45,557 bases of DNA. It comes from Prochlorococcus sp. AG-442-N17 (GTDB lineage: Bacteria > Cyanobacteriota > Cyanobacteriia > PCC-6307 > Cyanobiaceae). The DNA lies in assembly GCA_003212375.1 (NCBI GenBank), contig QCPY01000010.1:1-45557 (forward strand). The letters run 5' to 3'. The notes below the pieces were generated by a model. It was not told the origin of the DNA and made no database searches. It worked only from the letters and a program-made list of their open reading frames with translations. Below, piece by piece: positions 35,877 through 45,138 of the stretch. The position numbers were made by a program, and so were the translations under genes. Positions within the stretch are counted from its first letter, which is position 1; every line of letters begins with the position of its first letter.

Positions 35877-37535
35877 CTAAGCAGGAGAAATAATATTTTG
35901 GAAAGCACTTTTGGCTAATTTTAAGGGACTAAACATACCTCTCAATAAACTTAAAAGCTTTTCAGCGTCTTTAAGTTCTAATTTATCATCTTTAATAAGA
36001 CTTAATAAAAGATTTTTTCTAACTTCAGAACCTTTTTCACTTACAAATAGTTTTAACCCCGCATTTGCAACAGGGATAAGATCCGAATTGATATTTTCAG
36101 TATCAGCAAATAGGGTATTTAATAAACTCTCAAGCTTATCTATCTGAATCCTTCCTTCATTATCAAATACAACTTCAAGAAGAATATCTACAATTTCATC
36201 TGAATTATCAGTTAAAAGTTTTTTTGCAATATACGGATATGCGATTTTTAGAATTTTAAATTCAGGATCAAGTCTCAAAGCTAATCCTTCTTGACTTACA
36301 ACAGCTCTAATAATCAAGGCGAATCTACTTGGAACTCTAAAGGGATAAGAGTACATTAGTTTTGAGAATTTATCGGTTACATTTTTTAAATTAAAATTAC
36401 CAACCTCTGCCCCAAAAGCTCCACCAAGGACTTGTTTTAATGGTTCTACAAGTTGATTAAGATCTTGTTCTTTAGTCAAGAAGCCTAATTTCTGAAAATC
36501 TTTAGCCACTAATAAATACTCTTTATTTATTAAATGAATAATTGCTTTAATAAGTGTAAGCCTATCTGAATTTGTAATAGTATCCATCATCCCAAAATCA
36601 ACATAAGCTAAGTGACCATAATCTGCACTTCCTCCTTTGAGTGCAAAAATATTGCCTGGATGAGGATCTGCATGAAAATAACCATATTCAAATAATTGCT
36701 GCAGTCCACTTATCACGCAGGTTCTTATGAAAGAGGCTGGTATCAAATTATTTTGCTCTAATGTTTCTTTATCCCTTAATTTAAATCCATCAATCCAAGA
36801 TGTCGTAATGACCCTTTTTGAGGATAAATCTTTTTCTAATCTCGGAATAAATACATTGGGATTATCTTTGAAATAATCTGAAAACTTCAATGCATTTTCC
36901 CCTTCTTTTGTATAATCAATTTCTTCAAAAAGTGCTTTACCAAATTCATCAATTATTTCTCCAATACCAACACCTATATTAAGCGGTAAAAATGATCCAA
37001 ATGTATTTGCTAAGATTTTTATTATTACGACATCTCTTCTAATAAGAAAGTACAAATTAGGTCTTTGAACTTTTACAGCGCAAAAAGAATTATTTTTTGT
37101 TTTTACTTTATAAACTATACCTAAGCTAGCTGAAGCGATAGGTTCATCAGGGAAATTATCAAACAATTCATCAGCAGGTGCGCCGAGTTCATCTTCAATA
37201 ATTTTTAGAGCAATTTTGTGATCAAAAGGGGGGAGATTATCCTGTAAATTAGTAAGTTCTGTCAACCAATCTTGCCTTACTAGATCTGGCCTTGTTGAAA
37301 GTGCTTGACCCAATTTAATAAAACATGGACCCAAATTTGTAATCACATCAAAAAGATATTTTGAAAGATTTTTCTGTACATTTTTGTTGTTACTGTTACC
37401 CTGAAAAAGTATTCTTATTAATAGAAATATTAAAGTTAAGAAGATATAAAAAATTCTAGGGAATAATATCCATGGCCTTAAAATCAACCAAATCATATCT
37501 CCTTTTGGTGAATATTTTGAATAAGAATTTGACAT
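35877..37535 (-). CDS. ABC1/UbiB/AarF-family atypical kinase-like protein
   Basis: 552 aa, the usual size of cyanobacterial ABC1K proteins. The family signature GPCFIKLGQALSTRPDLVR (KxGQ-type N-terminal motif) comes first, then an Ala-rich nucleotide loop in EPIASASLGIVYKVK, CAVKVQRPN with the lysine equivalent, EIDYTKEGENALKF, HADPHPGNIFAL (catalytic-loop equivalent) and VDFGMMDTI (DFG equivalent). Two or more hydrophobic stretches near residues 17-45 suggest membrane association. Homologues (UbiB, Coq8, plastoglobule ABC1Ks) support quinone or isoprenoid-lipid metabolism; the exact target here is unknown. ATG at 37535; 97 bp separate its stop from the RodZ-like start. Divergent from the decarboxylase gene. 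Confidence 0.93.
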   Translation of the reverse strand: MSNSYSKYSPKGDMIWLILRPWILFPRIFYIFLTLIFLLIRILFQGNSNNKNVQKNLSKYLFDVITNLGPCFIKLGQALSTRPDLVRQDWLTELTNLQDNLPPFDHKIALKIIEDELGAPADELFDNFPDEPIASASLGIVYKVKTKNNSFCAVKVQRPNLYFLIRRDVVIIKILANTFGSFLPLNIGVGIGEIIDEFGKALFEEIDYTKEGENALKFSDYFKDNPNVFIPRLEKDLSSKRVITTSWIDGFKLRDKETLEQNNLIPASFIRTCVISGLQQLFEYGYFHADPHPGNIFALKGGSADYGHLAYVDFGMMDTITNSDRLTLIKAIIHLINKEYLLVAKDFQKLGFLTKEQDLNQLVEPLKQVLGGAFGAEVGNFNLKNVTDKFSKLMYSYPFRVPSRFALIIRAVVSQEGLALRLDPEFKILKIAYPYIAKKLLTDNSDEIVDILLEVVFDNEGRIQIDKLESLLNTLFADTENINSDLIPVANAGLKLFVSEKGSEVRKNLLLSLIKDDKLELKDAEKLLSLLRGMFSPLKLAKSAFQNIISPA

Positions 37536-37599
37536 TAAAATTTAAAAATATTAAAGAAGAATTTTTCTCAATACATTCTATATGTGTCAATAATACTTT

Positions 37600-38997
37600 A
37601 TGAGTATTTCTTCTTTTCTAACTAAAAAATTTTTAAAGTCTCTTTTTTTTCCTGCTCACAATAGAGGAGAAGCTTTACCAAAAGGCTTGATTCGATTATT
37701 AAAAGAACAACCTGGTTTTTGGGATTTACCAGAACTCCCTGAAATAGGCTCAACATTATCTTGTAGTGGATTAGTACATGATGCACAAATATCAATTGCA
37801 AAGAGAGTAAATTCAAAAAATTGTTTTTTTGGGGTAAATGGTGCGTCTGGTTTAATTCAATCAGGGATAATTGCTATGGCTAATCCTGGAGAATATCTTC
37901 TCATGCCACGCAATGTTCATACTAGTGTTATTAAAGCTTGTGCTCTACAAAATATTATTCCAATTTTTTTTGACGTAGAGTTTTCAACAGAAACTGGACA
38001 TTACTTGCCAATCACTAAAAAGTGGTTTACTAGCGTGTTAACTAATCTAGATTTTGAAAAGAAGAAAATTGTTGGAGTAATACTAGTTAGTCCTTACTAT
38101 CAAGGATATGCAACGAATCTAGAACCATTAATTAAAATTTGTCATCAACATAATTTACCTGTTTTAGTTGATGAAGCCCATGGTTCATATTTTCTTTTTT
38201 GTGAGAATTTAAATTTACCGAAATCAGCCTTGAGAGCAAATGCAGATTTGGTTGTACATTCATTACATAAGTCACTTAATGGTCTAACTCAAACTGCAGT
38301 GATTTGGCATAATGGCGATCTTATCGAAGAAAATAAACTTATCAAAAGCATAAATCTACTGCAGACTACCAGTCCAAATTCCCTTTTGCTTTCTTCTTGT
38401 GAAGAGTCCATTAAAGAATGGCTTAATAAAGAAAATCTTAATAACTACAAAAAAAGAATTTCAGAAGCAAAAAAAATCTTCAAAGAGTTAATAAAAAGAA
38501 AAATACCTCTTATTAAAACTAATGATCCTTTAAAAATAGTACTTAATACTTCTAAAGTTGGAATTGATGGTTTTACTGCAGATAGATTTTTTTATAAAAA
38601 CGGACTAATTGCTGAATTACCTGAAATGAAGACACTTACTTTTTGTCTAGGTTTTTCAAATCAAAAGGATTTTATTTTTTTATTTCAAAAATTATGGGAA
38701 AAGTTACTAATTCATACAAACAAATCTTATAGTTTGAAAGCTATAAAACCACCTTTTAGATTAGTACAATCCCCAGAAGTACCAATTGGAGTTGCTTGGA
38801 ATAGTCAGACTTACAGTATCCCCCTTACTAAATCCTTGGGAATGATTTCTGGAGATATTATTTGTCCTTATCCTCCTGGAATACCTCTCATAGTTCCAGG
38901 AGAGAGAATAGACAAAGAAAGAATAGAATGGATAAAAACTCAAAGCTTGTACAACAAAGATCTGTTAAATTCTTACATAAGGGTTCTACATAATTAG
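37600..38997 (+). CDS. PLP-dependent Orn/Lys/Arg decarboxylase family protein
   Basis: 465 aa fold-type I PLP enzyme. The PLP lysine is Lys224 in VVHSLHKSLNGLTQTAV and the cofactor-binding VDEAHGSYFLF lies about 30 residues before it. The protein is compact, like the short (Gram-positive/cyanobacterial) branch of the family, lacking the N-terminal wing domain of enterobacterial enzymes. The C-terminal CPYPPGIPLIVPGERI is characteristic. Substrate (arginine, lysine or ornithine) cannot be read off; it would yield agmatine, cadaverine or putrescine. ATG at 37600. cdsA follows after 9 bp on the same strand, so they are likely co-transcribed. Confidence 0.92.
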   Translation: MSISSFLTKKFLKSLFFPAHNRGEALPKGLIRLLKEQPGFWDLPELPEIGSTLSCSGLVHDAQISIAKRVNSKNCFFGVNGASGLIQSGIIAMANPGEYLLMPRNVHTSVIKACALQNIIPIFFDVEFSTETGHYLPITKKWFTSVLTNLDFEKKKIVGVILVSPYYQGYATNLEPLIKICHQHNLPVLVDEAHGSYFLFCENLNLPKSALRANADLVVHSLHKSLNGLTQTAVIWHNGDLIEENKLIKSINLLQTTSPNSLLLSSCEESIKEWLNKENLNNYKKRISEAKKIFKELIKRKIPLIKTNDPLKIVLNTSKVGIDGFTADRFFYKNGLIAELPEMKTLTFCLGFSNQKDFIFLFQKLWEKLLIHTNKSYSLKAIKPPFRLVQSPEVPIGVAWNSQTYSIPLTKSLGMISGDIICPYPPGIPLIVPGERIDKERIEWIKTQSLYNKDLLNSYIRVLHN

Positions 38998-39006
38998 AAA
39001 TCAAAT

Positions 39007-39864
39007 ATGAGATTGCGAAGTGGTTTACTAATTGGATTATTTGGATTAGTAGTTGTTTTATTAGGCGGATGGTTTTTCACAATAGCAATCGCATTACTTA
39101 CCTACATTGCGTTAGTAGAATTTTTTAGAATGGCAGAATTCACTGGAATAAGACCAGCAACTAAAACTACATTATTTTCATGTTTCATAATTACTATTTC
39201 TACATATTTAGAAGCCATTGGAATCCTTGATAGAGAAATATACAACTCGATATTACCAATATGCTCAGTAGGAATATGTACATGGTTATTGCTACAGCCA
39301 AAGTCAGGTACTATTTCTGATATTGCAGCATCTATTTTTGGATTATTTTACTTAGGTTTTTTACCTAGTTATTGGATTAAATTAAGGTCATTTCAAGTGA
39401 CTATAAATAATTCATCCGATGGAATATTGTCATCCGCAAGCTTTTCAAATTCTTCTGGTCTCTACTTAACATTAATTTCGTGTTTATTAATAGTAGCGAG
39501 TGATATTGGGTCTTATTTCATTGGGAAGTCATTTGGGAAAAAGGCCCTCTCTCCTATATCTCCAAGTAAAACTATTGAGGGTTTGATAGGAGGAATAATA
39601 TGCTCAATTTCTGTAGCAACTTTTTTTGCGTTTTTACTGAATTGGCAGAATCCGTTTTTAATTGGCATTTTGTATGGAATGCTGGTTTCACTTATGGCAC
39701 TAGTAGGAGATTTGATTGAATCTATGATGAAAAGGGACGCAAAAATAAAAGATTCTGGAACTTTTTTGCCAGGACATGGTGGAATTCTTGATAGGATTGA
39801 TAGTTATATTTTTACACCTTCGGTTATCTATTACATAGTGATAATCTTAAAGTATTTTAATTAA
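39007..39864 (+). CDS. cdsA: Phosphatidate cytidylyltransferase (CDP-diacylglycerol synthase)
   Basis: Integral membrane enzyme making CDP-diacylglycerol from phosphatidate and CTP, the precursor of phosphatidylglycerol, which thylakoids and photosystems need. The protein is 285 aa with several hydrophobic helices. The CdsA signature is near the C-terminus: SMMKRDAKIKDSGTFLPGHG, continuing GILDRIDS, with the conserved Lys-Arg, Lys-Asp, His-Gly-Gly and Asp-Arg pairs. ASDIGSYFIGKSFGKKALSP and SKTIEGLIGG are also family-typical. ATG at 39007, 9 bp after the decarboxylase stop. Convergent with the alpha/beta hydrolase gene. Confidence 0.96.
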   Translation: MRLRSGLLIGLFGLVVVLLGGWFFTIAIALLTYIALVEFFRMAEFTGIRPATKTTLFSCFIITISTYLEAIGILDREIYNSILPICSVGICTWLLLQPKSGTISDIAASIFGLFYLGFLPSYWIKLRSFQVTINNSSDGILSSASFSNSSGLYLTLISCLLIVASDIGSYFIGKSFGKKALSPISPSKTIEGLIGGIICSISVATFFAFLLNWQNPFLIGILYGMLVSLMALVGDLIESMMKRDAKIKDSGTFLPGHGGILDRIDSYIFTPSVIYYIVIILKYFN

Positions 39865-39883
39865 TAATCAAATATAGCTTTTG

Positions 39884-40783
39884 CTAAACACAAAAAAAAT
39901 CGTATATTATTTTGCCTGTTAATGATGGCAAATCAACGTGTGGAAGGTGACCACAATTTTTCAAAGCAACAAAATTTAATTGATCAATTTGTTTTATTTT
40001 ATTAATTTCTTTTTTCCCAAGAATCCTATCATTCTCTCCACAAATGGTTTTAATTGAAATATTTTGGATATATTCATATGTCCTTGCAAATCCCCCACTT
40101 TTTGCAAATGAGGCTAATGAATTTCTCCAACCAGGACACCCTAGATGAATTGAGGCAATTTGCTCTTCCATAAAACCAACACTTTTATCTGGGTAAGCAA
40201 AGGCTTGCCTACAAAGACTCCTTCTAACTTGTGGTAAGCCTAAAAAGGTAGCTCCAATTTGGTTTAATGGGTAAGGAATAATTTTAGATTTTCCAAAAAA
40301 TCCCGCTGGTGATAAGAAAATTACTTTATCAATTAGATCTGGAATTTCCTTAGATAAGTTTATCGCTACAGAACCTCCCATAGAAGCACCCACAAGCATC
40401 AACTTATTTTTTAAAGTTAAAGTATTAATAATATCTACAAGATTAGAAATTATTTTACGAGGATTATATTCATTTGAAGCGATCCTGGGAGTAAATCCAA
40501 AGCCTAATAAGTCTGGAATTATCAATTGGAATTTACTTTTTAGAAATGGATATATTCTTCTAAATTCTAAAAAACTACTGTCGAATCCATGCAAGAAAAG
40601 CAACGGTTTTCCTGAACCCCCAATAACCACAGGAAATTCTGCATAATTCCATTCTTCTCCAAGTTTTATCCAATTAACATCATTACATATGTTTAAGCCT
40701 AAAGGATCTTTAATAGTATCTTTAGTTTTTTCAAAATAATCAATATTCTGACTATTAGAATTATTATAAAATTTATTGTTCAA
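39884..40783 (-). CDS. Alpha/beta-fold hydrolase
   Basis: 299 aa. Oxyanion region LLFLHGFDSSFLEFRRIYPF, nucleophile elbow VGASMGGSVAIN (Ser135), acid in ICGENDRILGKKEI and His in NCGHLPHVDLP form a complete triad. It looks like the haloalkane dehalogenase/epoxide hydrolase/esterase superfamily; the substrate is not evident. The start is a TTG at 40783, 8 bp after the upstream gene's stop, and the first about 45 residues are polar and Asn-rich, so translation may begin elsewhere. It is downstream of the glycerol-dehydrogenase-like gene and clpC on the same strand. Confidence 0.87.
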   Translation of the reverse strand: MNNKFYNNSNSQNIDYFEKTKDTIKDPLGLNICNDVNWIKLGEEWNYAEFPVVIGGSGKPLLFLHGFDSSFLEFRRIYPFLKSKFQLIIPDLLGFGFTPRIASNEYNPRKIISNLVDIINTLTLKNKLMLVGASMGGSVAINLSKEIPDLIDKVIFLSPAGFFGKSKIIPYPLNQIGATFLGLPQVRRSLCRQAFAYPDKSVGFMEEQIASIHLGCPGWRNSLASFAKSGGFARTYEYIQNISIKTICGENDRILGKKEINKIKQIDQLNFVALKNCGHLPHVDLPSLTGKIIYDFFCV

Positions 40784-40791
40784 AGAATTTA

Positions 40792-41883
40792 TTATATTTT
40801 AATTTCTTGCTTTTCAAAATTCGTAATAGTTTCAATAATGTCCTGATGACTAATTTCAAAAGGTAAAAAATGAATCTCAGATTTATCTCTAAATGTAAAA
40901 TCAGCAATTTTCTGTAAATTATTATTTTCAAAAACATTTATACCTAGTTCAGCAATCGTAGTTGGTAAATTTAAGTTTTTCATTAATCCCAAAAGTTGTT
41001 TTATGGATTGATTAGCTAATTTATTATTATTTTTGGTTTCTTCTAATCTTAACTGCAATAATATTCCAACTCCAACAATTTCTCCATGCAACGGCTTATG
41101 ATCTGTAATTATTTGAGTAATACCATTATGAAAAGCATGAGCAGCCGCTGTTCTACACTTTTCACCTCCTATTCCACCAATTAAGCCAGCAGTAAGTGAA
41201 CATGCTTCAACAACATTGCACCAAGAAAGATTTTCAACAGTTTGGTTCTTATAAGCGCTCTCTCCATAAATAAGTAACTGATCTCTTAGTACTCTAGATA
41301 TTTGAATTGCTTGTTGAACCAGTCCATCCTCAACTTCTGAACTAGTCAAAGAAGACTCATACCATTTTGCCAAGGCATCAGCTATTCCACTAGAAAGTGT
41401 CCTCTTCGGGGCTGTTTCAACGAATGCATGATCAAGAACTAATATTTTAGGGTTGGATTTTAACTCAATGTCCTTTATGAATTGGCCATTTATTGAATAA
41501 ATATTTGATAGTGCGGTCCAACCCGCACAAGTAGATGCACTTAAAGGAATTGTGATAACAGGAATTGAAAGGGAGTCTGCTAAAAATTTACCAGAATCTA
41601 AAACTTTACCTCCTCCAATAGCAATAATAGAATCACAATTATTTTTGAGTGAAATGCTTTCTAACCTTTCAAGATCTTCATAACAACAATCATATTTCAG
41701 TTTTGCAACATGTATTTTTAAATCCTCTTTAAGCAAATCTTTATAAATTTGATGCCGAATAATGTTAGTTGATTCACTTCTTCCTAAAAGTAATGGGCGT
41801 TTAGAAATTTTTTTTATTTCGGGTAAAGCTTTAAGCCAGGCACCATTACCCCTAAATATTTTTTCAGGTGATATTAATTGCAT
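40792..41883 (-). CDS. Iron/zinc-containing alcohol dehydrogenase, glycerol dehydrogenase-like
   Basis: 363 aa, the length of GldA-type enzymes. The NAD-binding region AIGGGKVLDSGKFLADSL and TIPLSASTCAGWTALSNIY are typical. Metal ligands fit the family: Asp169 (SGIADALAKWYE), His249/His252 (TAAAHAFHNG) and His266 (KPLHGEIVGVG). It could oxidise glycerol or a related polyol, or reduce dihydroxyacetone; relatives such as glycerol-1-phosphate or 3-dehydroquinate-type synthases share the fold, so the substrate is open. ATG at 41883, 14 bp after clpC. Followed 8 bp later by the alpha/beta hydrolase, perhaps a two-gene unit. Confidence 0.9.
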   Translation of the reverse strand: MQLISPEKIFRGNGAWLKALPEIKKISKRPLLLGRSESTNIIRHQIYKDLLKEDLKIHVAKLKYDCCYEDLERLESISLKNNCDSIIAIGGGKVLDSGKFLADSLSIPVITIPLSASTCAGWTALSNIYSINGQFIKDIELKSNPKILVLDHAFVETAPKRTLSSGIADALAKWYESSLTSSEVEDGLVQQAIQISRVLRDQLLIYGESAYKNQTVENLSWCNVVEACSLTAGLIGGIGGEKCRTAAAHAFHNGITQIITDHKPLHGEIVGVGILLQLRLEETKNNNKLANQSIKQLLGLMKNLNLPTTIAELGINVFENNNLQKIADFTFRDKSEIHFLPFEISHQDIIETITNFEKQEIKI

Positions 41884-41897
41884 TTAATCATAGAGAA

Positions 41898-44429
41898 TTA
41901 AAAATTTGCTCCTGCCAATTCTTGAGAAGATTCTTCTGAGGAAATATTTACTGTAACTTTCTTATTCTCGTCAATATCTACTAAAGCCTTATCTCCATCC
42001 TTTATCCTTCCTGATAAAACTTCTTCAGCTAAACTATCTTCCAATAAGCGCATAACAGCTCTTCTTAAAGGCCTCGCTCCGTAAGATGGATTATATCCTT
42101 CTTCAACTAGTCTCTCTTTAAATGCATCAGTAACATCAAGTTTTATGCCTTTATCATTTAATCTAGAAAATACTTCTTTTAACATTATTTCTGCTATTTC
42201 TTTAACTTCGCTCTTTGTTAATTGTCTAAAGACAATTATCTCATCAAGCCTATTCAAAAACTCTGGTCTAAAGTATTGTTTTAACTCCTCATTAACAAGT
42301 GATTTTATCCTGTTATATTGACTATCTTCCGCTGTATCACCAGAAAATTCAAAGCCCAAACCTCCACCACCTTTCTCTATCACTTTAGAACCAATGTTAG
42401 ATGTCATTATTAAAAGCGTATTTTTAAAATCGACAGTTCTACCCTTGGAGTCTGTTAATCTTCCATCTTCTAGTAGTTGTAATAACAAATTAAAAACATC
42501 TGGATGAGCTTTCTCTACTTCATCAAATAAAACTACAGTATAAGGTCTTCTCCTTACAGCCTCTGTAAGTTGACCTCCTTCATTAAAACCAACATAACCT
42601 GGTGGTGAACCAATTAATTTACTAACCGTATGTCTTTCCATAAATTCAGACATATCCAATCTAATCATGGCCTCTTCACTACCAAAGAAATATGAAGCTA
42701 AAGATTTAGTTAATTCTGTTTTACCTACACCAGTAGGTCCAGAAAAAATAAAGCTAGCGATAGGCCTATTTGGATTTTTTAAACCAACTCTAGCTCTTCT
42801 TATAGCCCTTGACACTGCTTTAACAGCCTCATCTTGGCCTATAAGCCTTTGATGCAAAGTATCTTCCATATTAAGAAGTTTTACTGACTCAGTTTCTGTT
42901 AATTTCTGGACTGGAACACCTGTCCATGAAGCAACTATATGAGCAACATCTTCTTCGCTTACGAGAGGGCTTTGGATAACATTTGAATTATCTTTTTCAG
43001 TTTCTGCACTAACGCTTGAATCATTTTGGTCTGAACTTTCTTTTTTGTTTTCTAACAACTCTTTGATTTTTGTGGACAATTCGATTTCTTTTTCCCTTAA
43101 CTGGCCAGCTTGATCAAAATTTTGATCTCGAACTGATTCTTCTTTTTGCTTTTGAATTTGCCTTAATTCCTTGTCAATTTGTTTGGCTTCAGGAGGGAGT
43201 TTAGAGCTAATTAACCTTACTCTACTTCCTGCTTCGTCTATAAGATCAATAGCCTTATCTGGCAAAAACCTATCTGATATATAACGATCACCTAGGTGCG
43301 CTGCTGCTTCTAAGGCTTCATCAGTAATTTTCAAACGATGGTGTTGTTCATAACGTTCTCTTAAACCTCTTAAAATTTCAATTGTATCTTCAATAGATGG
43401 TTCTCCAACCATTACAGGCTGAAATCTTCTTTCAAGAGCGGCATCTCTTTCAATATGTTTTCTGTATTCATCCAAAGTAGTGGCTCCTATGCATTGGAGT
43501 TCACCTCTAGCCAAAGCTGGCTTTAAGATGTTGGCAGCATCAATAGCACCTTCAGCTGCTCCTGCTCCAATTAATGTATGAACTTCGTCTATCACTAAAA
43601 TAACGTTTCCTGCAGATTTAATTTCTTCCATTATTTTTTTTAGTCTCTCTTCAAATTCTCCTCTATATTTCGTTCCTGCTACAAGAAGTCCTATATCAAG
43701 TGTTAAAACTCTCTTATCTTCTAGGATATCAGGGATTTCTCCAAGTTGAATTCTTTGTGCTAATCCCTCAGCTATAGCCGTTTTACCTACACCAGGCTCA
43801 CCTATAAGTACAGGATTATTTTTAGTTCTTCTACCTAAAATCTGAACAACTCTATCTATTTCTTCATGACGTCCAACAACCGGATCAAGCTTTGATTCGC
43901 TAGCAAGTTTTGTTAGATTCGTACCAAATTCGTCGAGAGTTGCTGTTTTTAAATTTCCCTTACTAGCTGAAGATCCACCAGTACCAACTTCAGCGGTCTC
44001 TCCTAGCATTCTTATTACTTGAGTTCTAATTTTGGTTAAATCAATACCTAGATTCTCTAATACTCTTGCTGCGACACCCTCTCCTTCTCTAATTAAACCC
44101 AATAGCAAGTGTTCAGTGCCTATATAGTTATGTCCCAATTGACGAGCTTCTTCAAGAGAAAGTTCTAAAACTCTTTTAGCTCTTGGGGTGAAAGGTATTT
44201 CTACAGCAACGAAACCCGAACCTCTACCTATTATTTTTTCAACTTCAATTCTTGAATCTTTTAAATTTACCCCTAAAGATTTTAGTACCTTAGCTGCAAC
44301 TCCCGTACCTTCGCCTATTAAACCTAACAAAATTTGTTCTGTTCCAACAAAATTATGTCCAAGCCTTCTTGCTTCCTCTTGAGCAAGCATGATGACTTTT
44401 ATGGCTTTTTCTGTAAATCTTTCGAACAT
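41898..44429 (-). CDS. clpC: ATP-dependent Clp protease ATPase subunit ClpC
   Basis: HSP100 AAA+ unfoldase feeding substrates to ClpP/R peptidase rings; essential in cyanobacteria and related to the chloroplast stromal ClpC. The protein is 843 aa, normal. Two Clp_N repeats (starting [20 protein letters not shown] and [20 protein letters not shown]) precede AAA-1 with Walker [16 protein letters not shown] and Walker [16 protein letters not shown]; a UVR-like coiled middle segment (about residues 410-460) follows; AAA-2 has [15 protein letters not shown] and [15 protein letters not shown]. An extra Ser/Asp/Glu-rich stretch (about residues 465-485) lies between the middle segment and AAA-2. ATG at 44429 with a 185-bp gap upstream. 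Confidence 0.97.
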   Translation of the reverse strand: MFERFTEKAIKVIMLAQEEARRLGHNFVGTEQILLGLIGEGTGVAAKVLKSLGVNLKDSRIEVEKIIGRGSGFVAVEIPFTPRAKRVLELSLEEARQLGHNYIGTEHLLLGLIREGEGVAARVLENLGIDLTKIRTQVIRMLGETAEVGTGGSSASKGNLKTATLDEFGTNLTKLASESKLDPVVGRHEEIDRVVQILGRRTKNNPVLIGEPGVGKTAIAEGLAQRIQLGEIPDILEDKRVLTLDIGLLVAGTKYRGEFEERLKKIMEEIKSAGNVILVIDEVHTLIGAGAAEGAIDAANILKPALARGELQCIGATTLDEYRKHIERDAALERRFQPVMVGEPSIEDTIEILRGLRERYEQHHRLKITDEALEAAAHLGDRYISDRFLPDKAIDLIDEAGSRVRLISSKLPPEAKQIDKELRQIQKQKEESVRDQNFDQAGQLREKEIELSTKIKELLENKKESSDQNDSSVSAETEKDNSNVIQSPLVSEEDVAHIVASWTGVPVQKLTETESVKLLNMEDTLHQRLIGQDEAVKAVSRAIRRARVGLKNPNRPIASFIFSGPTGVGKTELTKSLASYFFGSEEAMIRLDMSEFMERHTVSKLIGSPPGYVGFNEGGQLTEAVRRRPYTVVLFDEVEKAHPDVFNLLLQLLEDGRLTDSKGRTVDFKNTLLIMTSNIGSKVIEKGGGGLGFEFSGDTAEDSQYNRIKSLVNEELKQYFRPEFLNRLDEIIVFRQLTKSEVKEIAEIMLKEVFSRLNDKGIKLDVTDAFKERLVEEGYNPSYGARPLRRAVMRLLEDSLAEEVLSGRIKDGDKALVDIDENKKVTVNISSEESSQELAGANF

Positions 44430-44614
44430 TTTAGGTTTTATTCCTGTTAATAACCTACCAGCATTAAGACAATTTTGTGTTCAGAATGAGCTTTTGTGAA
44501 TACCCAAAATCATGAATTATTCTAAAAAAATTTACTTCATTAATGATATAGCCGCATATTAAAGTGATTTCAAGGATTCTGGTAATCCGCACAAAAAAAA
44601 ATTTAATATTTAAT
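44430..44614. promoter_or_regulatory. Gap upstream of clpC, likely holding its promoter
   Basis: 185 bp between the rimI-like stop and the clpC ATG, with no gene-like frame over 16 codons. A weak AGGA-type ribosome-binding site precedes the clpC start. A short GGATT/AATCC inverted repeat at 44575-44589 has no following T run in the minus-strand direction, so I do not call it a terminator. Confidence 0.35.
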
Positions 44615-45046
44615 TTATAGTTTTTTTTCTTTTAAAACAGCGTGAGTACCGTCTTTATAATAGTTTTTTCTAATTCCTACAGTTAAGAAATTGAATTTGC
44701 TATAAAAAACCTCAGCAATTGAATTAGTTTCAGAAACTTCCAATAATATTTTTTTAATATTTAATTTATTACAGTATTTTATTAAATACTTCATTAAATA
44801 ACTGCCATAACCTTTTCGACGAAAATATTTGTCTATAGAAAAATAATTTAAATGAACTTCATCAATTATGTTATGAGCAACACAAATACCGACTATTTTA
44901 TTCCCTTTTAGTATCGCAATTGCTTTGACTCCGCTTTTTTTTAACTCACTTTCCCATTGCTCCCTAGTCCATAAACAAATAGTATTTGAATCTAATTCAA
45001 AACATAATTCAAGTTCTTTATTATCAATTTCTCTAACGCAAATCAT
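44615..45046 (-). CDS. GNAT acetyltransferase, RimI-like
   Basis: 143 aa. The acetyl-CoA-binding motif A is in YFSIDKYFRRKGYGSYLMKY (R/Q-x-x-G-x-G as RKGYGS), preceded by the strand VGICVAHNIIDEVHLN and followed by LLEVSETNSIAEVFYSKFNF, the pattern of ribosomal-protein/N-terminal acetyltransferases like RimI. It may acetylate protein N-termini such as ribosomal protein S18, but GNAT substrates cannot be read from sequence. ATG at 45046, 92 bp from divergent lysA. The 185-bp gap to clpC makes an operon with clpC less likely. Confidence 0.85.
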   Translation of the reverse strand: MICVREIDNKELELCFELDSNTICLWTREQWESELKKSGVKAIAILKGNKIVGICVAHNIIDEVHLNYFSIDKYFRRKGYGSYLMKYLIKYCNKLNIKKILLEVSETNSIAEVFYSKFNFLTVGIRKNYYKDGTHAVLKEKKL

Positions 45047-45138
45047 TTAATTAGTTATTGTTTATAAATAATTCCAGAATTAAACTCATTATAAAAGTTC
45101 TGAAAGTTGTAGAATATTTTTGTTTGAAAATAATACCT

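Noticed and set aside
44575-44589. Short hairpin GGATT/AATCC as a terminator for the GNAT gene
   Set aside because: The T run precedes rather than follows the hairpin in the minus-strand direction and the stem is only 5 bp.
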